This document shows, piece by piece, positions 45,680 to 56,985 of a stretch of 64,000 nt of DNA. Where the stretch lies: NCBI GenBank assembly GCA_951640165.1, contig OX621242.1, forward strand, positions 13,013,501 through 13,077,500, read 5' to 3'. A program made the position numbers and the translations under genes. The notes beneath the pieces are model-generated. The model saw only the letters and a program-made list of their open reading frames with translations, was not told the origin of the DNA and did not search any database. The DNA is from Pseudoips prasinana (taxonomy: Eukaryota; Arthropoda; Insecta; Lepidoptera; Nolidae). How positions within the stretch are numbered: the stretch's first letter is position 1; each line of letters opens with the position of its first letter.

Positions 45680-45930
45680 TAACTAGCGGCCCGGTACGTG
45701 CTTCGCTACGCTTTTAAGTATTATTACAAATTGTGTGTGTATGGGAGTATAGAAAGATGTTGATTTTACACATTTTCAAGACTTTTTTTAAATTTTCTTT
45801 ACGTACAAACGTTCCCTGGACTTCCACGAATAATTCAAGACCAAAATTAGCCAAATCGGTAAAGGCGTTGTTGAGTTATAGAATTACAACGAAAAGTGGC
45901 ATTGATTTTTATATATATAGATAATACGAT
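45680..45930 (+). repeat. CTAGCGGCCCGG-type dispersed repeat
   Basis: Opens CTAGCGGCCCGGTACGTGCT, contains 'gccaaatcggtaaaggcgtt' and ends 'tttttatatatatagata'. Same layout as 26095-26415. Confidence 0.6.
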
Positions 45931-47236
45931 GAACTTGGAGGATAATTCTTTAATGTAGTAATGTTTATTTTGGGGACTGTAAATATATCAACAACATGAC
46001 ATTATTAAGTAACTTTATGACTTTCCGTTTATTTTGTAATTCCGATTCATGAAACGAGCCTATTCCTTTCTCAAAGGCCTTCTCAAACTCACTTGTGGCC
46101 CCTCTGGTGTTACAAGTGTCGATGGGCGGCGGTGATAACTTACTATCAAGGGACACGTTTGCTAGTTTGCCTTTAAAAAAAAGTTGCTCTATATAAACTT
46201 AACTTCGCTATGGGTGCGCTTTTGGCAGTCCATCACCTGGTAGTGGAATAAACACTCACTACTTAGTGTGTTTGTTTTTCTTTTTTATTAATGACCACGA
46301 TTGATGGAGTTATTGCTCCATGCTAATTTGAATCAATTCAATTTTAGTACATGAACTACCAAAACGGGTATTATCTTAGCTAGTTAAATGTAAACTGATA
46401 ATAAAGTCGAACTATTGCGTGGTTTGAGTTTCTAATTAGTTGGATAGAGAAGAACTTTGATCATATCAGAATTTATAAGATCCAGAGGTTGATAGTTTAG
46501 GGCATGAAAGGCATCTTAGATTAGTTTGATGTAAACCAATTTACTCTATATTCATGTTTATTGCTTACGTCTACGTAAATAACGGCTTTGATAGCCGTTA
46601 TTTACGTAGACGTGCCGGACTACTTCAAAAAAACAATCATTTGTTTTAATTTGAATATACGTACTTAGAAAGAAATAAAACCTGATTAATATGTAGATAA
46701 TAACAACATTATTATGTAAAAAATCCCTGTGTTGAGTAAGTCACCTGAAAGCTTTGAGAGGCATTTGCGGGCGCCATTAAAATGTTTCATATACAATATC
46801 TGGCGATCTATGTATAAAATGGTGAGCCTATTTTCTCGTCGTATCGCGAAACCTTCCCGGCTTCCTCTTAATCATATGATCGACTTCTATTGACTTATCG
46901 AAAGTTTTTAACTGCAAGTAAAAAAAGTTCCTTTTCTATTACAGAAAATTCCGTACCATAATCAAAAATACTGATTGCACGGCAAAATAGTTATTTCAAT
47001 ATATTATTATACATCTTAGCAGCAATTTACGTAACTATTTATTTAAAAGTGGGTTTATTTGTATAAATAAATTTGATACTGGTACTTGTCGGCCGCTACC
47101 GCGGCACGCTTGCTTCGCTTTCTCGTCTCGTGCGTCGTCGTAAGGTAACAGTTAAAACCTAACCAAGTACCTACTTTTCTAGTAGAGAATTTTCTATTAC
47201 GATTGGGTAACTCTGCTGGAACATATTTAATTGATT
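45931..47236. other. Intergenic, with one perfect hairpin
   Basis: No gene. Arms 46567-46587 and 46593-46613 (21 bases, loop TTGAT) pair perfectly. Confidence 0.55.
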
Positions 47237-47318
47237 AATATATCTGATCCCAAACTTTTTTTTGAATAATCATAATAACTACATATTACACTACTTTTCT
47301 TTCGTAAATACATACATA

Positions 47319-48590
47319 CATTCAGTCAAAAAAGTATCGGGAATGGATGATTTGTTTATGGTTCCAAATTCAATTTTTTTTGTTGTTGTTAGATTGGCAA
47401 ACTGTTTTCCATTTTGGAGTTTGAGTTGCATCTGTTATTTATATTATATACAGTGCTGATTTTAGTAATCTCATATATAGTGTGTATTGCGAATATCATA
47501 ATGGACAAAAATATCGAACAAAGAGTTTGTCTTAAATTTTGCATCGCTAATGGAATTTCGGGTTCGGAGTCACTGAAAATGTTACAGAAGGCTTACGGTG
47601 AATAGACTTTATCAAAAACTCGTGCTTATGAGTGGTTCAAAGCGTTCAAAAGCGGTCGAGATGTGATGAAAGATTTGCCTCGCTCTGGTAGGCCATCAAC
47701 GTCTGCAACTGAAGTTAACATCGCAAAAGTGAAGGAAATAGTGACTGAAAATCCTCATTCAACTCTGAGAGAGATAGCCGCCGAACTTTCTGTATCTCAC
47801 GAATCGATTCGTACAATTTTAACTAATCATTTGGGTATGAAACATGTTGCCGCTCGGCTAGTCCCAAAAGATCTGAATTATCTCCAAAAACTCAATCGCA
47901 TGAAAGTCGCTGAGGACATGGTAGAACGAGTCAATTCGGACCCAACATTCATGAAACGCGAGTTTGACATGCAAACTAGTCAACAAAGTTCGGAGTGGCG
48001 CCTTCCAACTGAACCGAAACCGAAAAAACCACGCCAAAGCCAATTAAAAGTCAAAGTCATGTTGACTGTTTTCTTTGACTATCGCGGTGTTGTGCACTCT
48101 GAATTCTTACCGGAAGGTCGAACGGTAAATAAAGAATATTATTTGAGCGTTATGCGACGTTTAAGAGAGCAAATTCGACGAAAAAGGCGAGATTTGTGGA
48201 AAGAAAATTCTTGGATTTTGTACCACGATAATGCGCCTTCGCACAAGGCCATCATTGTGAACGAATTTTTGACCAAACACTCAACAAATACCATCCAGCA
48301 ACCATCATATTCACCAGATATGGCTCCAGCTGACTTCTTTCTTTTTCCTAAACTCAAATTACCACTTCGTGGTACCCGTTTTCAATAGAAGGCATAAAGG
48401 AGGATTCGCGGTGAGAACTGAACTCAATTCTGAAAGCAGCGTTTAAAAAATGTTTTGTAGAATGGATTATTCGTTGGCGTAAGTGTATCCTTTCTGAAGG
48501 AGCATACTTGAAGGTGATAAAATAAATTTGGATGAATTACAAACATTTTGTATCTTATTGATCTTTTCCCGGTACTTTCTTGGCAGAGTA
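47319..48590 (+). mobile_element. mariner element with terminal inverted repeats
   Basis: The left end (47319-47343, CATTCAGTCAAAAAAGTATC plus GGGAA) and the reverse complement of the right end (48566-48590) agree over about 25 bases with some mismatches, including the shared inner GGGAA. Length is about 1.27 kb, the normal size for mariner. It contains one transposase relic and sits inside a SINE. Confidence 0.8.
47501..48389 (+). pseudogene. mariner transposase with stop codon and deleted catalytic segment
   Basis: The frame starts at ATG 47501 (MDKNIEQRVCLKFC), meets a TAG at codon 35 (47603-47605), and continues through SKTRAYEWFKAFKSGRD, LPRSGRPSTSATE and the second helix-turn-helix to FMKR. 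The text then jumps to EFDMQTSQQSSEWR (about 47961): the usual short block with the first catalytic Asp (GDETW) is missing without loss of frame. The second Asp (HDNAPSHK) and third (SPDMAPADFF) are present, 34 residues apart, so it is a DD34D mariner. A further stop falls at 48387-48389, and the C-terminal remainder to about 48535 has more stops. Certainly inactive. Confidence 0.9.
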
Positions 48591-48707
48591 GTATACATAA
48601 TTACACCCAGACTCAAGACAAACAGACATGTTCATGCACACAAATATCTGTCCTGGGTGGGAATCGAACCCACGACCGGCGGCGTGAAAAGCAAGCAACG
48701 GCCCGTA

Positions 48708-48940
48708 CTTACTTACTTATCGTATGGGCAGTGGTTACCCTAGTGTCAGAGTTGTTCAAGCCGCCCCGTAGGCCTCTGACATGGCTTAACGACTGTTGTC
48801 TAATGACTACAACCGGGACCGACAGCTTAACGTGCTCTCCGAAGCACGGAGACGCTCAGGAATTAAACCACTTTGGCGGTCACCCATCTATGAACTGACC
48901 GCGATCCTAGTTGCTTAACCTCGCCGATCCCTTACAGACC
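48708..48940 (-). repeat. 5S rRNA-derived SINE, copy 2
   Basis: Reverse orientation and directly abutting the SINE A head. On + it reads 'tatgggcagtggttacccta', 'cgtaggcctctgacatggct', 'gaccgacagcttaacgtgct', 'gcggtcacccatctatgaac' and 'ttgcttaacctcgccgatcc'. The last two blocks are the complement of 5S-like internal promoter regions. Confidence 0.8.
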
Positions 48941-49585
48941 AGTGAGAGCATCTAGCTATGAGCGCCGTCAAATAGCAAATATCAAATAATAAAATATGAA
49001 AGCTGTTAATTTTAAGATTATATAGATAGCAAGAAATACAACAGTGCTATCCGTACATGAATTATTAATAGAAAACATTTAGACACTATGGTGAGGAAAC
49101 GGGGGAATGATTCAGGTAGCATTCCTCCCACTCCCGCGGTTTTGCCCATAACCAATGAATTATTATAAATCTCGGTTAGTTACCGTGAAGCTACTTCGGT
49201 TTCTGGCTTTACATATTAACAGTGACTACACCTTTATATTGTTTCCAGCAACTTTTTAATGAGAGGTAGATTCACTGAATTGTTTTGAAAAGAGTTCAAT
49301 AACTTGCTTATTTGTTCAATGTAGTTACTCAAGAAGACACTTTCTAAATTAATAAATATTGTATTACAATAACTTAGAGTTACCAACAACGAATTAAACT
49401 TGTTAAGAATAAAGTAAACAAAGTTGGATTGACTTGAACCATGCTAAAATTAATTAATAAATAAAACTTAGTAATTAATTCGCAAAATGACCGCTAAGTT
49501 TATGGTATTGACACCCGGTAACAAATCTTCATAATAGGCTTAGATAAATCTTGGTATCTGGTTAATATTATCACTAACTTTACCG
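48941..49585. other. Intergenic, anonymous
   Basis: No feature recognised. Confidence 0.5.
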
Positions 49586-49845
49586 GTCACCGTAGCCTAG
49601 TTGGTAGTGTTCCTGCCTACGAAGCTGGTGGTCCTGGGTTCGAATCCCGGTAAGTGCAAATATTTGTGTGATGAGCACGAATATTTGTTTCTAAGTCATG
49701 GATGTTTTCTATTTATATAAGTATTTATCTATATATATAAGTATGTATATCGTCTCCTGGTACCCGTAGTACAAGCTTTGCTTAGTTTGGGGCTAGGATG
49801 ATCTGTGTGACATTGTCCCTAGATTTTTATTTATTTATTTAACTA
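49586..49845 (+). repeat. tRNA-derived SINE, full length
   Basis: Head A box TAGCCTAGTTGGTAGTGTTC and B box GGTCCTGGGTTCGAATCCCG (49630-49649), then 'gtgcaaatatttgtgtgatg', 'ctggtacccgtagtacaagc', 'tttggggctaggatgatctg' and a TTTA-repeat end. A close inverted sister is at 52720-52942. Confidence 0.85.
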
Positions 49846-49892
49846 TCACTAAATATGGTCTAACTGACTTACCAGGCATCTGAGATAGCTCT

Positions 49893-49940
49893 TGTAAGTT
49901 AGTAAGTAGTAAGTAAGTTAGTTAGTAGTAAGTAAGTTAA
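49893..49940. repeat. GTAAGTTA/GTTAGTA simple repeat
   Basis: Irregular iterations of TAAGT and TAGT units between two SINEs. Confidence 0.7.
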
Positions 49941-50010
49941 GCTGCGGGACTCGAACCCACGACACGAAGCGGCGAGGCGACTGTCTTAGCCACGACGCCA
50001 CACGTGCAGT
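49941..50010 (-). repeat. SINE family B head only
   Basis: 'gcgggactcgaacccacgac', 'gaagcggcgaggcgactgtc', 'cacacgtgcagtc' is the reverse of the family B head. Confidence 0.75.
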
Positions 50011-50202
50011 CTTATTAAACATGAGATATCTGAAAATCAGATTTCTTATTTCAGTAAAATATGATAATTACTATTTAAAAACATAGAACCAACCTCAATT
50101 TTTCTCAATAAAATATGGTACCATGCAAAAAGCATTTCCTATCTATTGTTATGAAAGAGGTTTCTCGGGGTTTTATTAAATATGTTTGTTGAGGGTAGAA
50201 CT

Positions 50203-51105
50203 TCCTTTTTTTTTCGTAAGGCATCTATGCCGGACTCGCAACGACTAAACCTACCTGCCGTGGACTTCTCTTGACGCCTGACGGCGGGAGCCTTGGGAAC
50301 GCGGGTATGCTGCTCCGGTGCCCCCCTTTTGCGCCGTGTCCTAGATGTTTGGGACACGTACCCTGGGACGGCTTTGGATTGCCCTTCTCTATTGCCGACT
50401 CCTGCCAGTCTGACACTGCGACTGAGCCACAAACAGATCGCTGTCTTCCCGAAGCTGTTTGCACGTGGCGGCAGTAGAGGACACTTCTTCCAGAGCCACT
50501 GCAGCCCCGAGGGGAGTTCGGCTGCCGGCTGCTGCCGCCACCCCGACGCGTCCTCCGTCTACGAGCGGGATCGGCTCGTTCTCGATCCCGCTCGGCGACC
50601 TCTTTCTGGAGCATGGCTGCCTAAGAGAAGGAGACCACGGCGTCCCATTTGGTGGAGTCACCCGCCAACATTGCGTGTACGATCGCTAGCAGGGACAGAT
50701 CCCGTCCGATCTCTGCGACCAGAACTCGCCTCTCGGCCTCCTAGGCCAGGCACTCCTCCAGCGTATGCTGGGCCGAGTCCAGGTCGCTTCCGCAGTGCTC
50801 CAGCCGATCCCGTTCTAATACTCACCGAAAGATACGGTGACGTAGCCGCCCTTCCTTCCCACCCTGGCTCGAGACCTCGAGGGTGAGGCAGGATAGCACC
50901 AACGTCACGTTGGCGCGCGTTCAGGCTTAATTCAAGCCGCGCGCGCCACTTTGTTAGTACGCGCTGGTGTGCATCCCGTCTATACTCAATGAGTGTCTGG
51001 TCTGACGCCCCCCAATCCCCTGGCGGACGCGTATTTCGGTAAAAACTATCGCGGTGACCGCCGCCAGGAGAAAGTAAACAAAGTCGCGGGTTCAAGTTAG
51101 CGTTA
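50203..51105 (-). mobile_element. R1-type LINE, decayed 3' part
   Basis: A T-run at 50205-50214 marks the 3' end in reverse orientation. Minus-strand translation near 50820-50560 gives LEHCGSDLDSAQHTLEECLA, a stop, EAERRVLVAEIGRDLSLL, AMLAGDSTKWDAVVSF, a stop, and MLQKEVAERDRERADPARRR. The HC...AQHTLEEC pattern belongs to the zinc-binding end of R1-type Pol proteins, and the Arg-rich C-terminus also fits. Several frameshifts and stops are present, so long open frames on both strands here are not genes. The GC content is far above its surroundings. Confidence 0.8.
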
Positions 51106-51534
51106 GGCCAAAATAATTATCCCACGTGGATGATGTCACGGGCAGAAGCTATTTTCTAAAAGTGAAGCCAAGAGGATTGTATTCTATGAACCCTTTGTCC
51201 ATGATAAGCGGTCTCTATTTAGACTCGATGCTATGGTCTCAATACAACTCGGAGCACGTAATCAGATTGCAAAAAAAACTTGTTTTAATTCAAACGCACT
51301 AAACCCAGATTTATCTTTCTTCATATCTATTAATACGCAGAAATTAGGCTAGTGCTTTGAGAGTGGGTTAGATAAGCAACTATACCACGTCTGTGTTATT
51401 TTACAAAAGTAGGTAAGGCGATAAAAACAAAGATTTTTCGAAATAAACATTACGTGGCTGCAAACGATCACACGTGGAAACATTTTATTTGAGAAGACTT
51501 AGGATAATTTCACGGTCTCATGTAATTCGCTTAC
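51106..51534. other. Intergenic, anonymous
   Basis: No gene recognised. Confidence 0.5.
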
Positions 51535-51800
51535 ATTAGAATTGAGAAAGAACAAGCAATTGCCAAGCTGAAGTGGCAGTGGGCAGGGCACATAGCTCGT
51601 AGAGCCGACGGCCGCTGGGGCAGAAAGGTTCTCGAATGGCGACCACGAACCGCTCCCCTACTAGATGGACCGATGATCTTGTGCGGGTCGCTAGAAATCG
51701 CTGGATGCGGATAGCGCAAGACCGGCAATTGTGGAGATCTTTGGGGTAGGCTTTTGTCCAGCAGTGGACGTCTTTCGGCTGATATGACGAAGCAATATGA
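51535..51800 (+). mobile_element. RTE-type LINE C-terminal relic, copy 2
   Basis: Translation fragments AIAKLKWQWAGHIARRADGR, WGRKVLEWRPRT, LVRVARNRWMRIAQDRQLWR and SLG, then GCTTTTGTCCAGCAGTGGAC and the terminal GCTGATATGACGA. It shares about 200 bases with 22740-22975. An internal deletion removes the GRRSVGRPP segment. Confidence 0.85.
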
Positions 51801-52719
51801 CCGCAAGTAAAACTCCTGAACTGTTAACCATTGCACAACGGTAATGCGCCACGCACGCTTCGCGGCTTTTTGACGGTTTCTTTATATGGTAGGAGTTCCT
51901 TGATGCGTCAGCCACCGTGTTTTACTGGACTTGCACCCAAGCGACCTTTCCCTATTCCCGAAGAATTGGAGAACTTTAAAAGGATAACGTATCGCAACCA
52001 GGGAAAAATACTAAATCACTGTTAATAAAATAAAAAAAAAAATGTTTATTCCCAACAAGTACAGATAATCCTTAACTTAGTTTACATCTAAAACGATATA
52101 ACTAATTGCGTTTAGTTTATATAATACTTATGAAGCATGCAACATTATAAGTACTAGCTAGGAAAGGCGTCTACCTCAGCAAATGTTACAGTAAATAATA
52201 ATGATTACTGTAACGCTGATCTTCCGATGGCGCTTAAAAAACTACTAATTAAATCACAAAATTATCATGCGTATCGGCCTGTAGTAGCGTTTGGTTGCGA
52301 CTCCAATCTGCACTTGTTGAATCTGCAGACCATGTCACAAAATAAAATCACGTTCCTTTGGTTGCAGAAGGTTATATTAATGATTACTGTAGAAATTAAG
52401 ACTATGATAGAAGTGTATCGACGAGATAAACACACAAGCAGTAGTATATTATAGCCATCGGTAATTACCAACCGATATTATAACATTTTCTCATCTTTAA
52501 AATATTTCTAGAACGCACTTTATACATTTAACAAATATTAAAATACTACTTGCAAAGTAAGCAATTAAATTGAAGACTATTAGGGCTATAATAATATTGA
52601 GGAATTAAGGGTAAATAAAAAGGTAACTTGTGAATTATTCTTAATTTTTATGTGTTTTTATTATGTGTATGTAGTTAAGTTTCTATACAGTATATAATAT
52701 ATATAATAATAATATATAG
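51801..52719. other. Intergenic, one short coding-like segment
   Basis: Around 51930-52023 the + strand frame reads LAPKRPFPIPEELENFKRIT then YRNQGKILNHC and a stop. The composition is more protein-like than its surroundings, but I do not recognise it and cannot join it to another exon. The rest is anonymous. Confidence 0.3.
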
Positions 52720-52942
52720 GGACAATGTCACACAGATCATCCTAGCCCCAAACTAAGCAAAGCTTGTACTATGGGTACCAGGCGACGATATACATACTTA
52801 TATATGTAGATAAACACTGAAATACATAGAAAACATCCATGACTCGTGCTCATCACACAAATATTTGCACTTACCGGGATTCGAACCCAGGACCACCAGC
52901 TTCGTAGGCAGGAGCACTACCAACTAGGCTACGGTGATCGTC
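52720..52942 (-). repeat. tRNA-derived SINE, full length, inverted sister of 49586-49845
   Basis: 'gggacaatgtcacacagatc', 'ctagccccaaactaagcaaa', 'gcacttaccgggattcgaac', 'gtaggcaggagcactaccaa' are the reverse complement of the copy 3 kb upstream. Confidence 0.85.
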
Positions 52943-53797
52943 AAATAAAATATATCTCCTATAAACACTATTATGTTAAATGTTAACAGCACACAAGTAA
53001 AGAAATGAAAAACATTTAATTCAGCACAACACACAAGAAAATGAGGAATACAAATGACAAACACACAGTTCTACAAGACATTACATACATAGATTTATGA
53101 AAACACTCCTAAAGGGCCTCATTATATTTATAAAGTGAGGTTATTAGGGTTTCATATCGAAATAGTAAAAGGGATCCTTGTCCATAATGATAACGAATAA
53201 GCAAATGTTAATATGATGATTTCATGATCATTGTTTGCGTCGCTAAACCGCAGATAATTAGGTCCTGGGTTCAAATAGATTCCTATTTAGGTTTTTCTGC
53301 CAAGCAAAATTCAGTAGTTTAAAATAAATTACAGAGTACTGAGTATACGGTGGTATACCGTATATATATAAATGCCGTAGTAAACGTAAACGTCATGCTG
53401 TTATTTTTACGATGCGCGCGCACGCATTGTCACTCTCATACCACCTAGAACTAACTTAATGCTGTTAAATTTTTTGGTGTCGGTGTGCGCGCGCATCGTA
53501 AAAATTCACTCTCATCATTTTTCTCCATCGCGCCAAAAGAAGTATAACTTCAAAAAGTATTCGAATAAAGTAATACACATTAACAGCTTTTTAATTAAGG
53601 TCTGTGCGTAATCAATGTTTGAGATGACTCTAAAATGAGACAATAATTGCAATAGCCTCATACACTGTAATTATACATGTACATATAGTTTTTTGGTTGT
53701 AAGGTTATCTAGTCTCAACAAGCTTACGAGTACATTAAAATCTCCTAGTACTTTGCGATGGTCACAATGCCCCAAGGTACACAGCACTTCACTCATA
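52943..53797. other. Intergenic, with a GC-rich inverted repeat
   Basis: Perfect 21-base arms ATTTTTACGATGCGCGCGCA-C at 53403-53423 and its complement at 53485-53505 flank 61 bases. A family C SINE head stub may lie at 53243-53310. No gene. Confidence 0.6.
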
Positions 53798-53941
53798 GCA
53801 TCCAGAAATAGATCTAAATCATCTAGAGCTAGTTGTCCCTAACAACTATGTTAGTAAGGATATAAAATTGCATCCAGAAATAGATCTAAATCATCTAGAG
53901 CTAGTTGTCCCTAACAACTATGTTAGTAAGGATATAAAATT
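53798..53941. repeat. Perfect tandem duplication of a 72-bp unit
   Basis: Units 53798-53869 and 53870-53941 are identical by eye; GCATC follows at 53942. Each unit contains AACAACTATGTTAGTAAGGA. Confidence 0.9.
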
Positions 53942-53967
53942 GCATCTTTGTTTGTTGTCCACACACT

Positions 53968-54035
53968 ATGTCCAGCGCAGATGCCTAGTCTCCATTGAGT
54001 CTGGCAGCGATGGCCGAATTTGACCAGAACCACTA
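53968..54035 (+). repeat. SINE family C, 3' end
   Basis: 'cagcgcagatgcctagtctc', 'cattgagtctggcagcgatg', 'gccgaatttgacc' match the end of 39262-39567. Confidence 0.6.
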
Positions 54036-54060
54036 TATATTTGCAATAATTACAATCATT

Positions 54061-54290
54061 CGTAAGTGATCGGCGAGGTTAAGCAACTAGACTCGGGATC
54101 AATCCATAGATGGGTGACCGCCAAACTGGTTTAATTTCTGGGCGACTCCATGCTTCAGAGGGCACGTTAAACTGTCGGTCCCGGTTGTAGTCGTTAGACA
54201 ACAGTTGTTAAGCCATGTCAGAGGCCTACTGGATGGCTTGAACTTTTCTCACAATAGGGTTATACCACTGCTCATACGATAAGTAGGTAA
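54061..54290 (+). repeat. 5S rRNA-derived SINE, copy 3
   Basis: The 5' end reads GATCGGCGAGGTTAAGCAAC (54068-54087), then CATAGATGGGTGACCGCC (54105-54122). In eukaryotic 5S rRNA, GATCACCGAAGTTAAGCAAC and TAGATGGGTGACCGC occur in the same order and at similar spacing, covering the internal Pol III control region. The non-5S tail ('cagaggcctactggatggct', 'tataccactgctcatacgat') is shared with the two minus-strand copies. It is not a functional 5S gene, because only the middle part resembles 5S. Confidence 0.8.
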
Positions 54291-56240
54291 TAACTAAAAA
54301 TCCTTAACAATACATTTAGAACTCTTTCAATTCCGCATAAAACAAAACAGTCAGTTCTGTTTTTAATTTTCTAGATTCCCAGCTTGTTTTGATTGGAACG
54401 GATCAAAACAAGCATTACACGAAGCGGCTTCTCAAACCGTAAATATCCTGTTACTCATAAATTATACTATTTCAGGATAGGCACACAATTTTCAGTTTAA
54501 ATTCGATACGTTACCTTTTGAGGCATCGTATAGCATTCATAGGTACTGGTACACACATCCACTAACCTCTTTACTTCCAGCTTAGGTAGATTATATCGTG
54601 TTCACTCAAATAAAACAAATATGTTTTAAAAAACGACTGGTTTTAGCAAACTCTTTAAACTTAGTACCTAGTTCAATTCATAATCCTGATTAAGATCTCC
54701 ACATCATAACATGAACAAAGTTACGTAAAAAAGCGTAGCAAGATGAAGCCTTGAGTGATGCTACGGCGTAGCAGGGTTACCGCTCACATTGAAACAATGT
54801 TACGTACAGAAGAGACATACCATTTTAACCACTTTATGTTGTTTACATCATCTTATTATGTACTACTTATTAGAGTAGAAATTAAGCGACATTTATGAAA
54901 GGTTAAAGTTAATGAGTCCTTTCATAGTTTATTAGTCGTGTAAAAGTTAATGACCGTGTGCCATTACATATGCATCGTAAATACTCTACTACCTTGGTCC
55001 CCTGGTCTTTAGACGGCAACAAAATAGTCATATTTCTGCAGCATATACAATATGTAACTTAATTAACGCACATCCTGAAAATATTTTGTTCGTAATCGTT
55101 TACTGAATCGATTTATATCATTTTTAATATAGGTAATTTTTTATTCCTAAATAATTAAAACGGATATTATTGTCATATTAACCATGTACGGTCAAAACAA
55201 ATTGAAATGGACCGTAAGTCAAACTCATAAGACTTTTAAATCGCAGTTTTATTTGTATTCATACAAATTCCATCATTCAATACAAAATAAAGAAAAATAA
55301 ACTTTATTCCAAGAAACTAACTTAGTAACTAACAATGCATATACATGCAAAATTAAAAATTTAGTGTATGTATTATGTTTACAACATAATATTCTAATTG
55401 GGGTATTTGAGGCTGTGCGTTAATTATGTTACATGTTGTATATGTCGTAATACATTTTAGGAACAAATACACCTTGTCTGAATTATTTAAAGAATAAGAT
55501 AACAATAAAAATCATGATTGATCAAAATAATATTCGATTATCTTTTTCATCATATTACATTGGAATGATTGATAAGTTTCCAATCGAGTATAAAAGGAAG
55601 TTTGAACAAAAAACAGTGACTTATTTTTCAATCTTAAGAGTATTCTCAATTTGTGTCGAAGACGGGAAAAATCAAATTAAGAAGTCAAGGCTGCAAGAAA
55701 ATTACTTAGTAGTAAGAATGGCTGTAATTCCCACAAAAACAAAATACAATATTATTAATGTAGGCACCCACAAAACATTTCATTTAAAAATTGGGTCGAA
55801 TTTGCGAACTTGTTTTGAAACTTACTACCCTAAGAAATTATAAAATGACGTTAGTAGGAGTCAAGTATTATTAAATGAATATAAAATGCAAAGTTTGCAT
55901 AACAAAGACAATTACGTAATATTCGCGTCGTCGCTAAACCCAATCATAGACTGTATTGGAAGTATCTTAGTGTAGTGCTACATCTGTAAGTTGGCGACGG
56001 GAATTGCAGAACTCAAAATACAAAATCAAATACGGTTAGAAGTATTTTCTATAATACCTAACGTATGTTTCGTTACATGAGGCTATGCGCTGTATGTTAA
56101 ACTTAGCTTCGGTTAAAATCACTCATATTGTGCATACCGTAACTTTGATAGAACGAAGGACTATACGCCCTACATAGGCGTATTTAATTACGGGAATCCC
56201 TAAAAACCGTGTCGATCCATGCATTAAATACTTTGTGAAT
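54291..56240. other. Intergenic, AT-rich
   Basis: An open frame of 109 codons at 55514-55843 has no recognisable motif. Imperfect inverted words occur near 54375-54410 (AGCTTGTTTTGATTGGAACG / GATCAAAACAAGC). No gene supported. Confidence 0.45.
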
Positions 56241-56985
56241 AGTTTGGTTAGTTCATATAGTTTCACTAATAATCTTATTTTTTAAGAATTGGCCTACAAG
56301 GTAAGGCCGCTCAACAACTTTATAGTTTGCTCTATTTTAGAAATAAATTAATCTACGGCATGGTGTTTAAACATCCTTAAAGTTTGTATAAATTTGCTCG
56401 GTCAGATTGCGTATATGTACAACATCAATTTAGTTGTACATAATTCATGACATAGCTAAAATTTGAAGAACGAACTAATTTTTTTTTTAATTCCAAAAAG
56501 TTTCTATAATTTAAGTGAATATTTAAAAGATAATATTTTTATTTTATATTAGTTTAGTTAGTTCTTTATTAGATTTAATTAAAAAGGTATATTAGCTATT
56601 ACTATATAAGTAAAAATTAAAAACTACATTAAACCTACATAGATATAAAATAAACTCAATCTAAACAGCGTCAAAAAAAATCCTCATCGTTGTCGGAGAA
56701 CGTACCCAGAAGACTGGCAGCATTGCCACGTTGTATGGCAATACTGATTCTCTGACCAAAATAAAGGCCAGCCTTCTGGTCACGTGAAGTGTCAATGATC
56801 ATTTTTGCAATATCGCGAAATAGGGTGCGAAAGATTAATTGTAAGATACATTATTGTATGCTAATTATTGATGTTGTATAAAATGTTTTTAAATGTAAAT
56901 GATCGCATGCCTTGCTACAGTACAGGTTGACACAATAAAATAACGTATACAACACCCCTGTAAACATGTATTAGGTAAGCAAAAT
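56241..56985. repeat. Tandem segmental duplication, unit 1 (with insertion)
   Basis: It matches unit 2 (56986-57435) closely from 'ggttagttcatatagtttca' to 'ctgtaaacatgtattaggta'. It is longer because about 300 bases (about 56533-56836) are inserted, carrying a LINE 3' end. Shared landmarks include 'gctcaacaactttatagttt' and 'gtacaacatcaatttagttg'. Confidence 0.85.
56533..56836 (-). mobile_element. LINE 3'-terminal fragment inserted in unit 1
   Basis: Minus-strand translation from about 56836 down to the stop at 56671-56673 gives FRTLFRDIAKMIIDTSRDQK, AGLYFGQRISIAIQRGNAAS and LLGTFSDNDEDFF. The QRISIAIQRGNAAS end resembles what I recall of C-termini of lepidopteran non-LTR Pol proteins. An AT-rich 3' UTR follows to 56533. 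The fragment is absent from unit 2. Confidence 0.55.

Larger units (their letters stand above)
47237..48707 (-). repeat. SINE family A interrupted by a mariner element
   Basis: The left piece (about 47237-47318: 'ctgatcccaaac', 'actacttttctttcgtaaat') and the right piece (about 48596-48707: 'ataattacacccagactcaa', 'atgttcatgcacacaaatat', 'tgggaatcgaacccacgacc') join to the undisturbed SINE order seen at 36746-37012. The mariner inserted in the 'aatacatac' stretch of the SINE. Confidence 0.8.

Noticed and set aside
50225..51095. Long overlapping open frames on both strands
   Set aside because: They come from the high GC content of a decayed R1-type LINE; only the minus-strand LINE fragments make protein sense.
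54061..54125. Possible 5S rRNA gene
   Set aside because: Only the internal part resembles 5S; flanks differ, and the same unrelated tail is present in two other copies.
55514..55843. 109-codon open frame
   Set aside because: AT-rich region, no motif, no splice-linked partners; could arise by chance.
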